Assembly: GCA_002633025.1 (NCBI GenBank)
Contig: NMRB01001298.1
Span: forward strand, 120,722 to 184,721
DNA length: 64,000 nucleotides
Origin: Notospermus geniculatus
Lineage: Eukaryota; Nemertea; Pilidiophora; Heteronemertea; Lineidae
Direction of reading: 5' to 3'
Shown: piece by piece, positions 34,420 to 46,178 of the stretch
Position numbering within the stretch: position 1 is the stretch's first letter
How the letters are laid out: every line of letters begins with the position of its first letter
Position numbers and translations under genes: made by a program
The notes under the pieces: generated by a model
Databases searched by the model: none
What the model saw: only the letters and a program-made list of their open reading frames with translations
Told to the model about the DNA's origin: nothing

Positions 34420-37400
34420 CCAACCTCCTTGGTTGGCTATCCAGTCAGCAATGTTCTTTCCGACGAAATTACCAAACGTATCGACGATTTTATTGACAAA
34501 TTCTGGATGTCCTTGTTGAACACAGTCCACAGAAAAAGCACCAGCGACGGCAAAGAGACTGACTATCTTTCCCCAAGTTGCTTCCCCTCTGAATGTGTAT
34601 TCCGCAATTTGCATGAAGGTCCTTCTCACTATGTCCTCCGTGCTCATTGTAATGTTCAACTGGCGGGATACGCCTTTGTATAAGTCTGGGTAGGCCTTTT
34701 CGAGTTCTAAACCAACCATTTGGATTTGTTCCGAAACCTGAAAGTGGTAGTGGTAGTGGTAGTGGTAGTGGTGGGTCATCTGTTGACTTCACGATCATGA
34801 ACATCGCATATCTGTCGTCACACAGGCAGTGCGTTTTCAACGGTGAATGCTTCTTCGATCTTATCGACATGCACTACTTGGGCCGTATGCATCAGCGAAT
34901 ATTATCTTGAACTCAGGTTGAGCTACAGCTTTTCAATTGTTCAGGTTTGCCAGGTTTGAAAGGTTGTGGCTCAACCTGAGTTCAAGATAATCGTCGTTGG
35001 TGGACTCACTTGAGTTGGTTCAGGAGGGACAAGGATTTTCTTGTTGTTGGTGAGACCCTGCCGCTTTAGTCGATTGTACACGTAGTCTCGGCAAAGATCT
35101 TTGCTTTGCTCCATGATCTCCTCATGCGTTGGGATGTCGATGCCGGACAGATTCAGACCTGGAATGATAGGTAACAACAAGAAAATAAATTAAAGTCCCT
35201 GTTGGAAAATTTGGCAACAAGAATGAAAGGTTCATTCGAATTCTTTCGAAGGCCCTGAAGACAAAAGCTAAAAACTGAAATTGTGATTAGTAAAACTGTT
35301 ACAAAGCCTCAAGTTTATTTTCGTAAAAGAATAGTAAAGATCTGGCACCTCTTCATCTATACATTGAATTGAAGATCCGAACGATAAAAATGATATGAAA
35401 TATCCATGACGATATTGAAAGATGCAGTGACAATCAAGCTCTGGTGCCTTGTGGTAACGTCTGCCGAGGTTTCCAAGGATTGGATCCCAGGTGATACGAA
35501 CCTCTTCGTTTCATTTCACCCTTCGCCTGTTTTGGCCTCACAACCTTTGTATAAGTCTGGGTAGGCCTTTTCGAGTTCTAAACCAACCATTTGGATTTGT
35601 TCCGAAACCTGAAAGTGGTAGTGGTAGTGGTAGTGGTAGTGGTAGTCCTTGGAATCTGTTGACTTCACGATCATGAACATCGCATATCTGTCGTCACACA
35701 GGCAGTGCGTTATCAACGGTGAATGTTTCTTCGATCTTATCGACATGCACTACTTGGGCCGTATGCATCAGCGAAGATTATCTTGAACTCAGGTTGAGCT
35801 ACAGCTTTTCAATTGTTCAGGTTTGCCAGGTTTGAAAGGTTGTGGCTCAACCTGAGTTCAAGATAATCGTCGTTGGTGGACTCACCTGAGTTGGTTCAGG
35901 AGGGGCAAGGATTTTCTTGTTGTTGGTGAGACCCTGCCGCTTTAGTCGATTGTATACGTAGTCTCGGCAAAGATCTTTGCTTTGCTCCATGATCTCCTCA
36001 TGCGTTGGGATGTCGATACCGGACAGGTTCAGACCTGCAACGAAAGGAAACAACAAGAAAATAAAAGTCCCTGTTGGAAAATTTGGTAGTAAGAAGGAAA
36101 GGTTCATTCCAATTCTTTCGATGGCCCTGAAGACAAAAGCTAAAATCTGAAATTGTGATTAGTAAAACTGTTACAAAGCCTCAAGTATGAGTGACGACGT
36201 TTATTTTCGTAAAAGAATAGCAAAGATCTGGCACCTCTTCATCTATACATTGAATTGAAGATCCGAAAAAAAATGATATGAAATATCCATGACGATATTG
36301 AAAGATGCAGTGACAATCAAGCTCTGGTGCCTCGTGGTAACGTCTGCCGAGGTTTCCAAGGATTGAGGCCCAGGTGATACGAACCTCTTCGTTTCATTTC
36401 ACCCTTCGCCTGTTTTGGCCTCACACTTCGTAAAGCACACTCGTATTTTCCAAGTGCATGTATATGAAAATCTCTGTTACAGACTACATTTAAAACACGA
36501 ATTACTTGTAAACGGTAAAGCTGGTCCGCAACTAGTAAGCATGTCCCAGATGGAAACTACTGAGCAACTGGTCAGCAACTGAAGTATGTCCCCAGGTCGT
36601 AACTAATAAGCAACTGGTGGTAAGCATGTCCCAGCTCGAAACTACATGTAGTAACTTGTTAGCAACTGGTAAGTATCCCAGGTCAAAACTATAGTAAGAA
36701 ACTGGTTAGCAACTGGTGGTAAGCATGTCCCAGCTCGAAACTAGTACATGCAGTAACTAGTTATAGCAACTGGTAAGTATATCCCAGGCATGCCAGGTCG
36801 AAACTAGTAAGCAACTGGCCAGCAACTAGTAAGCATGTCCCATATGCGAAAATTATAATTGTGGAAATGTTATGTACGATATTCCTGCAAACCCAAAACA
36901 AATACCGAGTTCAAACACGATCACCATTCTCTCCTCAGAACTAGGCTAGGTTTCACAAATGTTTGTGACAGGATATGATAATTAATAAGTCATGTTTGTG
37001 ACAGGATATGATAATTAATAAGTCATGTAATCTCAAACTCGCACCATACAGTTTACACAGAACCGACCCGCTTGCATAAAAAGTTTATAGACGAATAGAA
37101 GTCAATGCATTATCCAAAACATGTTTACACGCCTAATTTAAGTGAGGGGTGAACAACACGTCCCATGAGGTTCCTGTTACAAAATGTGCTTCGGGGGGGG
37201 GGGGGGCTCAGAATGCTCACCTGATCGGGGGTAGCCTTTACTCCTTCGTAAGAACATCATTTTGCACCAACTTTTGTAGGCCATGAGTCTTTTCTAGAGT
37301 TTCAGATTGTAAAGTTCCACTTGAAAAAGACCCCGGTTGGGGTCGAAAATTCGTGAATTCTGGAGATCGATTTCTTGCTTATTATCATTTTGTGTGTCAA

Positions 37401-38665
37401 TTTTGTGCTATTCTGCTGTATCCATGATACCATGAGTATCACTATCACCCACTCTGCTAGGAATTCCTTCTACTGCATAAAGTTGACGGTAATCATGCCC
37501 CTTAAACACACCGGATACATTGAAAGTTGACCGACGCCCACATCCAGCGGTACCTCGTCATCTGATGCATTGGTTGTGCAGCAGATATTACTTTACAACA
37601 AGGGTTTACCCCGCTGAGAATATCAATAAGATTATATCATCGGTGACCCTTGTCAACGACCATGGCAACAACATTGTCATTTGAAACAATAGAGCGTCCA
37701 TCAACATTCACACATTAACACTTTTTGTCGAATACAGTGAGTTGAAGTAGGCTACATCGCATACCCTGTTCCTTGGAGTGAGAGTACATGTACACGTACC
37801 TAATTAAAGATGGCGGCCTAGGTAATGGGGAGTTTTCGCAAAGCCCCCAAAACGCCAACGCGAACACCAACCTATTGTTCGATGCCACGATTGGCAGCAC
37901 CGAACAAAAGGATAGACGTTCGCATTGGCGTTTATGGGGCTTCGCGAAAACTCTGTAAGGCCAAAAAAATATTGTCTGTTTCTTGTCCAGCAACTCAGCG
38001 AAAATTGATGCGGGCATGCGAATTTTCAAATAATTTTTTTCCGTTTTCTTAATGGATGGGGGGAAATACCACCAGCAAACTATCTCTCTACATGTTTAAA
38101 GCACAGATTTCATAAATCACATGCCGGAATTCAGATATGAGACCAGGGGTTTGTAAGCGTCAACCCAGAGCCCAGGAGCGCACAAACCCCTGGGTACGAG
38201 GTTGGTAATGGGGAGTTTTCGCAAAGCCCCCAAAACGCCAACGCGAACACCAACCTATTGTTCGATGCCACGATTGGCAGCACCGAACAAAAGGATAGAC
38301 GTTCGCGTTGGCGTTTATGGGGCTTCGCGAAAACTCTGTAATGTGGGCCTACCTACGGACGCGAATTTGTTCGAGGGACATTGGTTGACGGTCGACTAGA
38401 AAGTGCCTTATTCTGAGGGATACTCACCCGTTGAAATATTCCTTGATACCTTATTCGAATATCTTTGAAACTGGCCAACATATTTCTTGGCTTCCTCTAG
38501 GTACCGTTCAGATTCCGTCTGAATCAGGTCTCGGACCTTTTCCACGCTTTCCTTTGGGTCCAACCTCAGATTGAAGTTCGAGTCCTTCAAGTTGAAGGTG
38601 TCCGCACCTTCCTCCTCGAATATTGAGTCTGAGGAGTCCGATCGGTTGTCCGCGTCGAGTTCCAT
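34420..38665 (-). CDS. BOK-like Bcl-2 family apoptosis regulator
   Basis: Multidomain Bcl-2 protein, most like BOK, a pro-apoptotic effector of intracellular membranes. Exons, 5' to 3': 38428-38665 (start ATG after a Ser/Glu-rich leader), 35010-35158 or its duplicate 35886-36034, then 34420-34737; phases 1 and 0 fit. Residues 80-129 hold the BOK-like helix EIMEQSKDLCRDYVYNRLKR; 130-146 the BH3 (VSEQIQMVGLELEKAY, with Leu where Asp is usual after Gly); 184-197 BH1 (WGKIVSLFAVAGAF); 228-235 BH2 (WIANQGGW). The exon ends at a donor-like TGG/GTAGGT. The expected last exon with the hydrophobic tail anchor was not found; if that donor is skipped the frame runs on to a stop at 34249. Intron 2 ends in an (ACCACT)n tract. 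The ~80-residue acidic N-terminus is longer than in vertebrate BOK. Confidence 0.87.
34673..36424. repeat. Tandem duplication (~871 + ~881 bp) within BOK
   Basis: Unit 34673-35543 and unit 35544-36424 match throughout with scattered differences and small indels (for example GTTTATTTTCGTAAAAG with 12 extra bases in the second). Both carry a hairpin (ATTATCTTGAACTCAGGTTGAG) in the intron. Joint at TTTTGGCCTCACA/ACCTTTG. Confidence 0.9.
35516..36034 (-). CDS. Duplicated BOK exon 2 and truncated exon 3
   Basis: Exon 2 duplicate (35886-36034) is intact, with a better donor (CAG/GTGAGT) than the distal copy (CAA/GTGAGT). The exon 3 duplicate (35516-35607) has the acceptor and the BH3 segment but leaves the family sequence after DLYKG at the duplication joint and stops eight codons later. 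Used together they would make a short product with the first helix and BH3 but no BH1 or BH2. Phases prevent both exon 2 copies from being joined. Confidence 0.75.
36530..36840. repeat. Minisatellite, ~50-60 bp unit
   Basis: Irregular repeats of AGTAAGCATGTCCCAG and GCAACTGGT over about 300 bases, in BOK intron 1. Confidence 0.75.
36841..38427. other. BOK intron 1, repeats
   Basis: A 33-base direct repeat (TGTTTGTGACAGGATATGATAATTAATAAG at 36960 and 36993), half of an AATTCACGAATTTTCGACCCC hairpin (37295-37430), and two GGGAGTTTTCGCAAAGCCCC hairpins (37827-37955, 38210-38338) that are nearly identical to each other. No coding signal. Confidence 0.75.
37827..38338. mobile_element. Two GGGAGTTTTCGC hairpin MITEs
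   Basis: 37827-37955 and 38210-38338 share arms GGGGAGTTTTCGCAAAGCCCC and GGGGCTTCGCGAAAACTCTGT and the loop CGATGCCACGATTGGCAGC; relatives at 13385-13513 and 57648-57773. Confidence 0.85.
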
Positions 38666-41600
38666 AGTGCGATGTTCACAACGTGTGATCAAGTCACGGC
38701 GCCAATTCAGTCTACCTCAACATCAAGAAACGTGCAGGGGACTTTTCTCTGCAAGCTGTCAAAACTCCACAAGGTCACGGAGAATTGTTGATAGTTTCCT
38801 AGTGAGTACGAAATTCCTTTTTGAATGAACGGAAACGGATGTCTTGCCTCTACCAACAAGAAAAACATGAAGTGACGTCACAACGGATCATGCTGATGGG
38901 CCACTAGACTGTGACCCGTCCTTTCCCGTCACATGACCTACCGGGAACTCCTTATGAGCGTACGAGCGTGTAAAGCCAGTGACCAGACTGGCGCGTACGC
39001 GACGCATCGTGCAGGCGTTTCGCCAATCAGATTCTTCAGTAGATATAGATGTTTCGGTCCGTGTTATAATAATACCACCTCGCTGATTAGTTGAACGCTT
39101 TCCCGACGCATTGCTTACGCGCCAGTCTGTTACCGCTTTAAGAGTTGGTTGCGCGAGACTAAGAGCAACCACTGACAAAAACATATTCACATGATGAGCA
39201 CCCAAACGCCGTATTATTTGGTGAGCATGAGAGGCAATCAAGAACTGAAGAAGAGGAGGTACTTCTCAGTGGTGGAGAATGGACACGACGATCGCCGAGC
39301 CAAATGAATGCTTCCGTGCATGCAGAAGAGAGAGAAGACGCAGAAGAAACGACGGGGATACAAAAGGTTCTAAAAGGGTTCTTGCTGTCACTGTGGGAGA
39401 ACCCTAGTTTTCTATATAGAACCCTAGGTCCATAAAGAACCCTTAAAGGTTCCATTGGAACCATCGGATACTAAAAGATGGCAAAAGTATTTCGCAAACA
39501 AAGAGAGGCCTGGCATGCCTGGAATTGATATTTCACGACCGGAGGAAAGGATTTCCACAAATGACATTGGCACTGTCGAGAGACAGACATGACAGAAGCA
39601 CGTGGAGTCCGATTGCAGAATAGGAAATCGATGTATGCTCAGCTTGCTTACATGTATATGAAAACATTCGCACACGTTTTGAGGCCTACATGTACGATTG
39701 CCTTTGGTCGCTCAGTCATCCAGTGTAATCCTTAAACGATTCGGTAATAGGCCCACTACATTTGGCCTGAGGGAAGGGATGAATATGAAATCGACGAATG
39801 GAACTGGCTACCAACAGTGGCTGCGAATTTCCATGAGATAGGCCCAGTTGTGGAACAGCGAACACTACAGGTGTATCCGCCAAGAAATGTATACATGTAC
39901 AAGAGGATCCTGCCAGGCCCGCTAGAATTGCAGAGATGTTGTGGTTGAAATTAACACCATGGCAAAGCTTACATGGCTTAGTGTACGTCATGTGCAGGCA
40001 CTGCTTTTCCGGAACAACAAGGCCTAGAAACAAAGCTCCTGAACAGCTGTGTGTAGTAGACGTAGGACTGTACACCTGTTGATGAGCAAACTGTTGCCAA
40101 TGATGTCATGGTAACATGGTGATTGCAGTATGCCTCGCTCAGAGATCTTCCAATGTAACGATGACAACGTTGTGGTTGACATTCGAGGAAGCCTTTACCA
40201 ACTTGACTAGGCCTACACCAAAATTGCAGTTTTACACTCACAGCAGAGACCTGGCTTTGCCACCGAGATTCAACATTACCATAATCCATTTACCGTGTCG
40301 GGACTTTGATTCAAAGATATCAACAAAAACCTGCTGTGGGCAGCAATGTCGACCATCACCGACAGGAGAAGATGGACCCCAGCAATGCCAGACCTCTTTG
40401 ACCTTACAACTGCGACTTTGGTGTAGTAGGCCTATTGGATGGCAGTGCAACCTCCATAGGCAGTGAATCGGCGGAAGTCTGAAATTGAAGGGCTCAGCAA
40501 CTCGCCGAATTACTTCGGCTTTCCTTCAACAGGCAATTTCGACAACAGAAACGAACAGAAATTAAATCTGATATCCAGGGTTTGTTGGCATATAGGCTAC
40601 GTAGCTTCCATATTGCGCTAACAGCAAGTTACCTGTCAAATTCGGCAAACAGTGAACGGCATTAGCGTAAAAGCTCCTCACAACCTGCGCTTTAAATATT
40701 TGTACTGGCAATTTATGAAATTAGAATCCACTCCCGGACTCAGGTATGCGAAGGCTTCTTGTCTATCGCCATTCATCACTGCCGACCTTCTCTAAAAGTT
40801 TCCGCAAGGTAAGGGTTCGAGAGAGTTTGCATTTTTTGGTGAAAATAGGTTAAAGGAGCCCGGTATTGCCACTTTTTCTCATCCTGAGAATATCAGGCGT
40901 TCTTACTGCTCGCTCCCTTCGTCACCGCAGCGGATGAGCGGATGAAGAGGAGCGAGGTAAAAACCCCTGCTGTGGGAGGATGCTTTTTCTCGACAGCCAG
41001 CGCCACCATTGCCGTGCGCGCCACTCTCTAACCCCAGGGACTAACTACGTTGTCGGCGAATGGACCCGATATATACCACGTCCATTTTGTAATGTTTTTT
41101 TGGTAGTTCGTATTGCTGCCGCTAGGTGGCTTCCTCTACGTCGGCAGTCAAAATACCGAAAAGAGATCGCATACCGTTCTCCTTTAAATGGAGCCCTTTG
41201 CACCAATGTAACGTCTCGTTATTCAAAATGCTGTGTACTTTTAATCGTATGTACCCGACAAGCAAACGACACAACCAAAAACCCATGTGAATTCGAAGCA
41301 AAAGAAAAAAAGCCGTGTCATTTCCTCTACGCAGGTTATCTGTTAAATAGTTTTAGATTTCATATCTATTTTATATCAAAATACCTTTTCGTCACTAGGT
41401 TATTATGCAGGTAGCTGTAGGTTACCATGGTTACAGTCTGCGTTGTTGAGGCCTATGCTAAGGGCCTACCTCTCTTTATCGAAGTCCTGGACGAAGATAG
41501 AATATAGTGAGGTCCGCAAATCTGACCAAAAACGAAGTGAAATACGAAATTGGACTTCATTTCCATGACGTATATTTCAGGTCATCAGGAGATGGTTGGT

Positions 41601-42553
41601 ACCACAAATATCGCCTGCTGCAAGAGCGTCTTTCAGCGTATGACGTCAGAACGATAGAGGTATGACAGTAGGCTTACCTGCCGAAAAGGAAGGTCACGGG
41701 AATGACAAAACCTGGCCGAAGTAGCGTTTGTCGGCAAAGTTCAATCATGCAACTGAGCAGCCATCAAAAGTGTCTTTCCCGCGCGCAGGCTAAACACTGG
41801 GCAGCTAGCAAAGGACCCAGAGAATACGGTAGCCCCGGGAAGGTAGCGTACTCACAAAGAATTAGCGAAACAACCGAAAATACAGATGTCATACGAATTG
41901 CCTCAGCGTCTATCCGCATGTATTATTAAACAGATGAACTAAATTGACCGAAGAACTACACGACGATAACGATATTTACGCACATATAAAGTGTTGAAGC
42001 CGAACAAAGTGACTCCAAATTACACAATGGATCTCGGGAATTTGGGTTATGAGCATTATGATTGCTCTTTGGTCAGGTATTTGGGTCACATAACCATGAT
42101 AACGGTACAGCGAGCAATTCAAGCGCCCTCTGACGAATGCTTGACAAACGATTAAGCAATCTCTTTGACAACAGGTGAATTAAAGGAGCACATTATGCGA
42201 TCTCTTACCGGTATTTTGACTGCCGACGTAGAGGGAGCCACCTAGCGGCAGCAAGACGAAATATAAAACATTACAAAATGTACGTACATGTAGTTCATTG
42301 GGTTCCTTTCGCCGACAACGCAGTCAGTTCCTTTAAATTTCGCAGAGACGATCCCACTGAGTAGTTCTGAATGTGTGCCACAAGCTATGCATTGGAATGG
42401 ACCAATGCCTTTGGAATGTCGACACAACCAACATAGCCTACGGAGTGTGACGTCATTTACGCCCGGCATTTACGTCGGCGTTAACGTTTATCCTAAGCGA
42501 TGGATCTACAACTAGCTAAAGACGAAACATAAGATCCAGACGATAAGGCTTAC
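38666..42553. other. Spacer 5' of BOK, no gene recognised
   Basis: Includes the likely BOK promoter just above 38665 (no TATA box seen), a small palindrome at 39390-39460 (AGAACCCTAG), a ~130-base segment (40300-40430) shared in reverse orientation with 33540-34080, a TTAA-flanked element (40852-41192), a partial foldback (41508-41665) and half of the TTAA element (42180-42345). Open frames here are short and do not resemble known proteins. Confidence 0.65.
40852..41192. mobile_element. TTAA-flanked element AAAGGAGCnCGGTAT
   Basis: TTAAAGGAGCCCGGTATTGCC at the left, and the inverted GTTCTCCTTTAA at the right. A reverse copy spans 61432-61655 and a half copy 42180-42345. A G/C-rich palindrome near 40905 (CTCCCTTCGTCACCGC) interrupts the left arm. 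Confidence 0.75.
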
Positions 42554-42760
42554 CGAATACTCCCAGCTGTAATTTACTTGCTGACCTCATGACGGTTCTG
42601 ATGGTTCTATCACATTTCTCCTGCAGCCTGTCCGCGATATGTTTTCTCTTTTTGAACCTTTGTTTCTCGTGGTCTCGCAGGACCTCCATGAACGCGGGGG
42701 TCGTCCGCGAGAGCCGGGGCGAGCTCTTAGCCGAGCCGAGGACATCCATGCATGCCATGT
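42554..42760 (-). CDS. Candidate exon, unknown basic helical protein
   Basis: On the minus strand, 207 bases lie between acceptor TTTTTTGCTTGCAG and donor TTCG/GTAAGCC, phase 1 on both sides, one open frame of 69 codons. The peptide is Lys/Arg-rich with a likely helix (KRKHIADRLQEKCDRTIRT). I recognise no family and found no partner exon, so it may be a piece of a gene otherwise outside view or a false exon. Confidence 0.35.
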
Positions 42761-42851
42761 CTGCAAGCAAAAAAGAGATTTTCTAGTGACTTGACAGATC
42801 GTAGTCGTAACCTATATCTACCCGCTCTCCACAACTGCTTCACTTCACAGA

Positions 42852-43088
42852 AGTCGCCGTGTTTGGTCAACAGATGGCGCTGAGAGAGTCGACCAATGAG
42901 AGCGCCGAGCAACCCGTAACCAAGCTAGCCTGAGACAGTTTTTCATTGGCCGAGTGGATTTTGTGATCTAGTATGGTAGCACAAGAACATCCATTGCCAA
43001 CGGGTGAAAGAGTTGTGAAAGCAGCGTGCTGATAGGCCATAAAACTCGCGCCAGGCCCTGACGCCACCTGTTGACCAAACACGGCGAC
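42852..43088. mobile_element. TIR element GTCGCCGTGTTTGGTCAACAG
   Basis: Ends GTCGCCGTGTTTGGTCAACAG and CTGTTGACCAAACACGGCGAC are inverted repeats of about 22 bases; the interior has no frame of note. Confidence 0.75.
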
Positions 43089-44284
43089 CTCTACGAATTG
43101 AAACAGTTTTGGAGATGGGGTAATCCGAAAGGGGCGCGGTACACAACTGCGTAGGGCGTTGGTTGAATACTATAGTATGATGGACGGTCCGAAGTTTGAG
43201 ACGAGCAGAATGGTTTACGCCACCCTCCAGCAGCAGGGGTTTTTACCTTGCTCCTCTTCACAGTCCTCATCGGTCACGCCCTGTGAACCAACGTTATTCA
43301 CACTCATCTCTCTGGAGGCGAACATTCGAAAACGAGGCTGAGGGTGACAGAGACCCGGACGTCCGCGTGGTTTGCCACCGTAAAGTCTGCCGACTGGCCG
43401 AAAATTTGCAGTTTGCCTTTGAGGCGATGTACGTTTTGTACGGACAACGATCAAACCAGGAACACGACTCGGGTGTACAGAGTATGAACAACACCTACAT
43501 GTATTTCAATGCTTTTATCAGCAATTTTTGTAGTTTTCTCTATATACATGTATAGGCCTACGGTTCGTTGAACTTAAAAAAGAAAGCAGAACAAAGTCAC
43601 TGTTGTATCATGATATACATGTGATTGTATAAAATACGTACCTTAGTCTGTGGACGTCAAAATATCCTCTTTTCAGTTTGTTATTCTGAAATGGGTCACA
43701 GAATGGAACACTTTATCTCTAAGTAAGCAGAATCATCACGATTAACATTTAAAAAACAAGTGATGGCGTTTGGATGGCGCATATCGTTGTGTAAAAAATG
43801 TAGGCCTACACGTAGTTTTATCTGGATTCAAATTTAATGTACAATCCCCCCATGTACATTTGTTTGATTAGCAAATATGTATGGATAAGGCCATGTACAT
43901 GTACAGTACCTGATCATGAAACGATGTATTGTGGGTTACGTCAGGCCTCTGGGTTGCATGATAGAGAGGGCGCGCGCAAAGCCTTGTGGGAGAGCGGGCA
44001 CACGCAAAGCCTTGTGGGAGAAGATTGTTCAAGAAGTCGTTAATCGAAAAAAATGAGGCACTCATCGACACCACTGATGCATATGCAGTCGTTGAGTACA
44101 ATCTAAGGGAAGACGCAATGTAATGAATCCGTGGGATATAGGTTATTAAACTGGCAAAAAAATAATCCCCTTCGAATGTCAGGTCCTGGGTAAAAATTGA
44201 GAAAATGGCCATGTACATTGCCGTGCACGGACTACATTTTTTCGCTTAGAACTGACATTCGAAAGTGGTCTCATTCTAAAGGCG
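43089..44284. other. No gene recognised
   Basis: Open frames at 43159-43555 on both strands have no recognisable family and no supporting splice pattern. A 25-base direct repeat (CGCAAAGCCTTGTGGGAGA) occurs at 43975 and 44000. Confidence 0.5.
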
Positions 44285-44880
44285 CTGCTCCACGTGACAC
44301 TAGTTTTCTGTAGAAAGCTTGCTGTCAGATAGTAACTGTCCAAAGACTATCCCGTGGAAGTGACTGTATGACAGCAATTATTTCTGTCTGACAGCAATAA
44401 TTGACTATCTGACAGCAAACTTTCGATAGAAAACTGTCACGTGGAGTGGCAACTTAAAGGGAGACTCCACTCATTGTAAACTTTTGAATTTTTATCAATC
44501 CATGGAGACTATTGCCATGAGTTGTGATGTCACTAGTGTCAATAGACGACCTTTGTTGTGAATGAGCTAATACTGTGACTGCCTAGGCCTATTGGTTGTA
44601 CCTTAATACATGTAAATATGCATTGAGCACTGATGACATCATGAGTGCTGTGCAATGGTCCCCTTGGGATCCAATTAAAATACTTAAAATGATGAGTTTC
44701 CTGATTTTTAAAAAATACGACATGTTGCAGGTATCAGTGGATTTGAATGTATTAACGATATTTCAAACGATATTTCAAACGATATTTCAAACGATATTTC
44801 AAAACAATATTTCAAACGATATTTCAAACGATATTTCAAAGATTCAAAATTTTACACAATGAGTGGAGTATCCCTTTAAT
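44285..44880. mobile_element. Two adjacent inverted-repeat elements
   Basis: 44285-44452: arms CTCCACGTGACACTAGTTTTC and GAAAACTGTCACGTGGAG with GCTGTCAGATAG repeats. 44455-44880: TTAAAGGGAGACTCCACTCATTG inverted at CAATGAGTGGAGTATCCCTTTAA (TTAA flanks). The second contains a 12-bp array (ACGATATTTCAA, about seven copies, 44757-44842). Confidence 0.8.
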
Positions 44881-45651
44881 GTACGGCATGCTCTACTCAC
44901 CTTTCCCTCAAAAATTGCTTGAATTTGAATGTTAAAGTGGGAGATAATGGAGTTTCAGTATCTCACGCAGGAGGCCCGCGAGGGTTTCAGTGCTTCGACC
45001 CTTTTTCCAGAATTCTAATTCCTTCCATTCGCACCTATTCTGGTTCCACATGTGTTGAACCTTGCAAAGGCAACTCCAATGGTAATTATCACATATCTAA
45101 ATATCAATCGATTGCTCCGATAACTTTAAATCATTCTGCGCAATACAATGCATTGACACCGTGAATAGAACTGCATTCAGGTGTGATCGAAATCTTTAAT
45201 CGATTGCGCAGGACTAGTTTGCAGATGTCGGAGCAATCGTATTACTACCATTCCGGAAAATCGGGTAACACCTGTTTGTTTCATGAGTACTCAGCCATTA
45301 AGATGTTAAGTGGTTCATTTTGAACTGAAATGAGCCACTTTTACAGCGTCATATCAGTGCCGTGCGACTTCCTACTTCTGTACAATGGGCAGATACCTCC
45401 GTCCAGGGTAAACTAATGGCCTATACACACGATCCAATTTTTCATCCAATTTTTGGGAAATTCAGATTCCGGGCCTATTGGGGCTTCAATGTATAAACCC
45501 GCATGTAGGCCTTTATTGAGCATATTCAGAAAACGGGATGAAAAATGTACAGGCCATAAGCATTGACGGAACAATATACTGGGCGCGCCCCCAGGCCAAA
45601 CCATGCAACCACAGGACCCTGAGAGAGGATCTTTCTTACATAAAACGTAGA
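44881..45651. other. No gene recognised
   Basis: Nothing beyond short direct and inverted words is seen here. Confidence 0.5.
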
Positions 45652-46015
45652 GTGGTGTTTCGCAAATTGACGGAATACGAAATTCAACTTCATTTGGCAG
45701 GACCGAATGTATTTCTGGAGATGGTTGCTACCACAAAATGTCCCTGGCCCTGCTGCCAGTGCGTCTTTTAGCATATCATTTAAGACCGAAAGAGTTATGG
45801 CGCATCTTGAATTTTTAAATTTCCACTTCGTATATACGAAGTGGAAACGAAAGATAAATTTCAAATTCAATCGGTCTAGCGTCATACGCTGAAAGACGCT
45901 CTTATATAGCAGGCGATATTTGTGGTACCAACCACCTTCTGAAATACATTACCTCATGAAAATGAAGGCCAATTTCGTATTCCGTGCTTCGTGTTTCGTC
46001 AGATTTACGAAACCT
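45652..46015. mobile_element. Foldback element, AGGTTTCGTAAATCTGACGAAACACG family, copy 1
   Basis: ~360-bp palindromic element ending in TTTCGTCAGATTTACGAAACCTCA with a central CTTCGTATATACGAAG. Other copies at 52291-52691, 53306-53708, 63371-63750 and a half at 41508-41665. Confidence 0.85.
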
Positions 46016-46044
46016 CACCACTTCTACATTGGTAATAAGCAAGA

Positions 46045-46178
46045 AGTCAATCTCCAGAATTCACGAATTTTCGACCCCAACCGGGGTCTTCTTCAAGTGG
46101 AACTTTACAATCTGAAAAAAAAGACCCCGATTGGGGTCGAAAATTCGTGAATTCTGGAGATTGACTTCTTGCTTATTA
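46045..46178. mobile_element. Hairpin AAGTCAATCTCCAGAATTCACG
   Basis: Arms AAGCAAGAAGTCAATCTCCAG and CTGGAGATTGACTTCTTGCTT with inner GACCCCAACCGGGGTC-type words. Half copy at 37295-37430 with the same right flank (ATTATCATTTTGTGTGTC). Confidence 0.82.

Noticed and set aside
40116-40466. 116-codon plus-strand frame
   Set aside because: It overlaps a dispersed repeat shared with 33.5-34.1 kb and has no recognisable domain or splice pattern.
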